A stretch of 64,000 nucleotides of DNA from Epiperipatus broadwayi (taxonomy: Eukaryota; Onychophora; Udeonychophora; Euonychophora; Peripatidae). Under the pieces are notes generated by a model. The model searched no databases. It was not told where the DNA came from and saw only the letters and a program-made list of their open reading frames with translations. Below are positions 60,386 through 64,000 of this stretch, piece after piece. The stretch spans positions 2,482,165 to 2,546,164 of the forward strand of contig JAQFVV010012511.1 of NCBI GenBank assembly GCA_028023455.1. Reading direction: 5' to 3'. The position numbers were made by a program, and so were the translations under genes. How positions within the stretch are numbered: position 1 is the first letter of the stretch; each line of letters begins with the position of its first letter.

Positions 60386-62509
60386 CTGAACCCCATCACT
60401 TGATGGCATCGTTTTTCACACAATGCACATCAATATATCGTTTTAGTGACCTTAATTTATGGCTGACACTATAATAGGTGTTGTTTGAGCCATAACAGGC
60501 CACCTGAGGGTGATGTATTCTATGATTACATAACGAAATATTACGCCCGCTGCATTGTGACAGTATTCCTTAAATTAGTGCTATTGAACTCTCGCTACAG
60601 TCATATTTGATGGTGGCCATATTTGAAAGAGACAAAACTCTCCAAAAATTCATTGTCAGAAATTTTTTAGAAAGCGTAATGAAATTAGTATTCCATATTA
60701 AGAAATATAATGCCATCACACATGCTTTTCTATGCTTTTGAGCTGCACACAACTTCAAAAGGTTATTCTTTTCAGCAGAGTTTTTTTTTATTTCACATGA
60801 AAATGCTCATTTACATGTGAATCCATGCAAAAACAGTCAAATGTCATCTGCAAGTTGTCCAAATTGGTTGAAGCTGGGTGAATTGCCGGTCACAGAAGTG
60901 AACATTATTGTGTTGTCCCAGAAAGAGAAAATCCTGCCAGATGCAAAGGTATCTGCTTGCAGGAAAGACATGCTTTTAGTCAATTACTGGATCTGGGAAT
61001 TCCATTGCCACTCCTACAAGCATACCTGTGTAGGTCTTTGTAAGGGAAGTTGGTTTGAGGCCTCCAAAAGCCTGTTACTTATAGCTTTGAGGCTTCCCTG
61101 TTATTTTATTTGTGTGTTACTTTTGGCTGCTTTTTTTATATGCCCCCAAAAATGGTATTTTTTTACTTGTTTTTGGTTCGAAACTTGTTCAAAGTTTTAT
61201 TTATTTTTGATTCAATAAATTATTTCATGGAAAACTGTTGTTGCTGTTGTTTTTGTTGTTTACATGATTATAAAGTAGGTAGGTAATATTTGATAAGTTT
61301 CATTAACAGTCAAAGTAGGTGATATTTTATTATACCAAAAAAAAGAAGTGTTTAAGAGTTTATTCAAAAGGCCCCCACAAAAAATAATAATAAAGAATTG
61401 TGCAATAACATAAATGTTTAAAAAGAAAATCAAAAAAGAAATCGATAATTAAATATCAAAATTGTAAAACCTTCCCTACCACCCCACCTTCCCCAGCTTA
61501 AAAAAAAGTGTTCTTTAAAAATGAACTGTTTATGTCTTTTTTAAAAAGGCCCAAAAATTAAGGAAGAACTTTTCACTATCATATAAAGCTTTCTGTAGTG
61601 TAAAGATTTGAAGAAAAAAAAAGCCTCATAATAAATTAACAAAAAAAAGAAAAAAGATGATAATTCAAAATCAAAACAACCTCTCCTCTGTACCCTCTAA
61701 AAAACCAAGTATTGGTTTATTCAAAAGGAATTGTTTAAGTCTTTCAGCAAATCAAAACATCAACAAAAAAAGAAGATAATTTAAAAGCAAACCAACCCCC
61801 CTCCACCGTCTAAAAACAAGTGTTTGTTAATAATAAAAAAAATTCTATGACTTTTAGGTAAAGAAAGTTAACAAAAAAAAAGTTATCATAGTATTATGTA
61901 AAGAATCCGATGGACCGTTAGTCGATAATTGAAAAGCAAACCAACACCCTTACACCATCTAAAAACAAAGTGTTTGTTTATTAAAAAAAATGAAACCCCA
62001 GAAAAAAAACCAGGTGAAAAAAAAAATCTTTGTTGGTTTACCATAATATTATATAAAGAAACTGACAGACCATTAGTTAATAATTTAAAAGAAAACCAAC
62101 ACCCCATACACCTTGTAAAAACAAAGTGTTTGTTTCTTAAAAAATGAAACCAAAAAAAAAAAAAAAGGGTGAAAAAAAACTTTGGTTTACCGTAAGTAAT
62201 ATTATGTAAAGAAACCAACAGACCATTAGTCAATAATTTAAAAGCAAACCAACACCCCTAGACTATCTAAAAACAAAGTGCTTGTTTATTAAAAAATGAA
62301 AAAAAAAAAAACAGGTGAAAAAAAAATCTTTGGTGGTTTACCGTAATATTATGTAAACCAAAAATGCAGACCGATGAAAAAAAATTAAAAACCGGTTGAA
62401 AAAAATAAAATCTTTTACTGTAATATTATGTAAACAAACAGGCAGCCCATGAATCAGTATATTGATGTGCATTTGTTGAAAAACAGCACCATCAAATGGT
62501 AGGGTTCAG
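60386..62509. mobile_element. 2.1-kb DNA transposon with ~54-bp TIRs and TA/TATA duplication
   Basis: The left end CTGAACCCCATCACTTGATG and the reverse complement of the right end, CTGAACCCTACCATTTGATG, align without gaps through TTTTTCA and AATGCACATCAATATA, about 54 bp. TATA flanks both ends (60382-60385 and 62510-62513); because it is palindromic, a TA duplication with a TA-starting element is equally possible. The interior has a 133-codon plus ORF (60817-61218) and a 62-codon minus ORF (60570-60758), neither with a motif I recognise, and a tandem array. The superfamily is unassigned. It appears non-autonomous. Confidence 0.82.
61349..62440 (+). repeat. Tandem array inside the 60386-62509 element
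   Basis: A unit of about 150 bp is clearest in the last four copies: the AAGTGTTTGTTTATT phrase starts near 61819, 61969, 62126 and 62278. Units share GCAAACCAACACCCCT, AAAAACAAAGTG, GGTGAAAAAAAA, TTTACCGTAATATTATGTAA and AGACCATTAGTCAATAATT. From 61349 to 61800 only degenerate versions are seen. ORFs on both strands (61886-62233, 61929-62147) are products of the array. Confidence 0.85.
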
Positions 62510-62616
62510 TATATCTACTATTACCATTTTTATTTTTTAATATTTCATATAAAATTATCTTACTCTTTTTTTTTTTTTAAAAAGAAAAAACAATATGAAT
62601 AAATAACCGAAACCAC

Positions 62617-63778
62617 TGAAACACACAAGCTTATTACATACCTGTGTTTATATATGTAATATATAGGGTATATGAGCACAGTCCTTCACATGACCTGCCA
62701 CTCTCCACACTATCTCATAACACTGATACACTTGAACACATATATGTTGAAAAGATAAATAATCACCAATATATGTATTTCTTGCTAAACCAGCAATCAT
62801 CAGTTGGTCCAGATTACCATCTCTACACATATATGCTATAAGTGCTCAGATAGATATTAAGATAGCCAAAACTTATACTTTAATGGACAGGCTTCAATCT
62901 ATTCCACACTCCAACTTTTCAACCATCCATCCAATTGAAAATCTGATGGTGGAATACTCAAAGGCCACCCTGAGGCTGAGATTCTTGTCACACCCATGTT
63001 GACCTAAGGTCAGTCTGACCCCTCATGTACAGGACATAATCCATTTAATATATATATATACAAGGAATGGGCAGACATTTCTATTATGAAATAACTGAAA
63101 CACACAGGCTTATTACATACCTGTGTTTGTATATGTAATATGTAGGGTATATGAGCACAGACCTTCACACGATCCACCACTCTCCACACTATCTCATAAC
63201 ACTGATACACTTGAACACATATATATTGAAAAGATAAATAATCACCAATAAACGTATTTCATGCTAAACCAGCAATCATCAGTTGGTCCAGATTACGATC
63301 TCTACACATATATGCTATAGGTGCTCAGATATATGTAAACACAGGTATGTAGTAAGCCTGTGTTTCAGTTATTTCATAATAGAGATGTCTGCCCATCCCA
63401 TGTATATGTATTAAATGGATTATGTCCTGTACATGAGGGGTCAGATTGACCTTAGGTCAACATGGGTGTGACAAGAATCTCAGCCTCGGGGTGGTCTTTG
63501 AGCATTCCACCATCAGGTTTTCAATCGGTTGGATGGTTGAAGAGTTGGAGTGTGGAATAGATTGAAGCCTGTCCATTAAAGTATAAGTTTTGGTTATCTT
63601 AATATATATCTGAGCACTTATAGCATATATGTGTAGAGTTGGTAATCTGGACCAACTGATGATTGCTGGTTTAGCATGAAATATGTATATTGGTGATTAT
63701 TTATCTTTTCAAGACATATATATGTTCAAGTGTATCAGTGTTATGAGATAGTGTGGAGAGTGGTGGGTTATGTGAAAA
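62617..63778. repeat. Family A cluster: two antisense units then one sense unit
   Basis: Antisense units begin at about 62617 and 63095 (GGTATATGAGCACAG at 62666 and 63145, period 479 bp). The second is truncated near 63330 and joins head to head with a sense unit from 63335 to 63778. The sense unit runs GAGATGTCTGCCCATCC, CATGGGTGTGACAAGAATCT, GGACCAACTGATGATTGCTG and GAGAGTGGTGGGTTATGTGA. An ORF at 62644-62841 repeats the family ORF. Confidence 0.85.
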
Positions 63779-64000
63779 TATGAATAAATATAATTTTCTT
63801 TTTTTATTTTAAAATTTAATTAAAATTACTTATTAAATTATGTATATGTATGTTTTTTTTAAAAAAAATTAAATAATATTTTAGTAAGATAAAAATATTT
63901 ATTGATAACATATACAGTATATACTATATTTTATATTTCTTTAATTTTTTTTATCCAAACTGCTGCAACAAATTATAGAACACATTGTGCATTTTATTGT
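63779..64000. other. AT-rich sequence to the window edge
   Basis: Low-complexity A/T with no feature supported. Confidence 0.5.

Noticed and set aside
60817-61218. 133-codon ORF as a transposase
   Set aside because: It lacks any DDE, zinc finger or helix-turn-helix motif I can see and sits in a non-autonomous element.

Overview
This window is strongly AT-rich, repeat-dense animal nuclear DNA with no gene that I can recognise as functional. Nothing in it looks bacterial: there are no long ORFs, operons, rRNA or intact tRNA genes. A metazoan, and most plausibly a mollusc of the cephalopod type, is suggested by four things: a hAT transposase of the GTF2IRD2/ZBED-like kind, tRNA-derived SINEs, many palindromic MITEs, and long GATA, TC and AT microsatellites. 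The taxonomic guess is inference only. Almost every short ORF here is a chance ORF in AT-rich repeat DNA.

Layout, 0-20 kb. A DNA transposon with an 8-bp target duplication and a tandem-repeat interior lies at 538-2208. It is followed by a 225-bp palindromic MITE (3270-3494), a dispersed repeat I call family B (4141-4390, 6953-7200, 7264-7342), a MITE family with a CTGTAGTGTAATTTTCA terminus (family C), and an inverted pair of a ~470-bp unit (family A, 5071-5560). A complete but dead 2.87-kb hAT element with 8-bp target duplications and ~35-bp terminal repeats occupies 10278-13146. A GATA/GGAT microsatellite, a tandem family A cluster, a SINE with a 12-bp target duplication and a compound MITE palindrome follow, up to 18.1 kb.

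Layout, 20-46 kb. Mostly unannotatable AT-rich DNA with a MITE at 25989-26170, a ~165-bp tandem array (28525-29050), a 104-bp duplication, SINE fragments and several direct-repeat pairs. The largest structure is a pair of ~1.49-kb direct repeats (35239-36730 and 38891-40377) around 2.2 kb of unique sequence, with the same 10 bp at both outer edges. A ~690-bp inverted repeat lies at 42896-43581 and a long (TC)n tract at 44088-44168.

Layout, 46-64 kb. An internally deleted Ty3/Gypsy-type LTR retrotransposon (46682-49707) has both LTRs and the 5-bp duplication ATAGG. Next come family A clusters, two very short tRNA-Gly-derived SINEs (51578, 54727), a 382-bp hairpin (56461-56842), a DNA transposon with TATA target duplication and a ~150-bp tandem array (60386-62509), and a final family A cluster (62617-63778).

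The features do not cooperate as a pathway. The window is a layered record of transposition: insertions with readable target duplications, decayed coding remnants, and many inverted repeats that would form long hairpins if transcribed.
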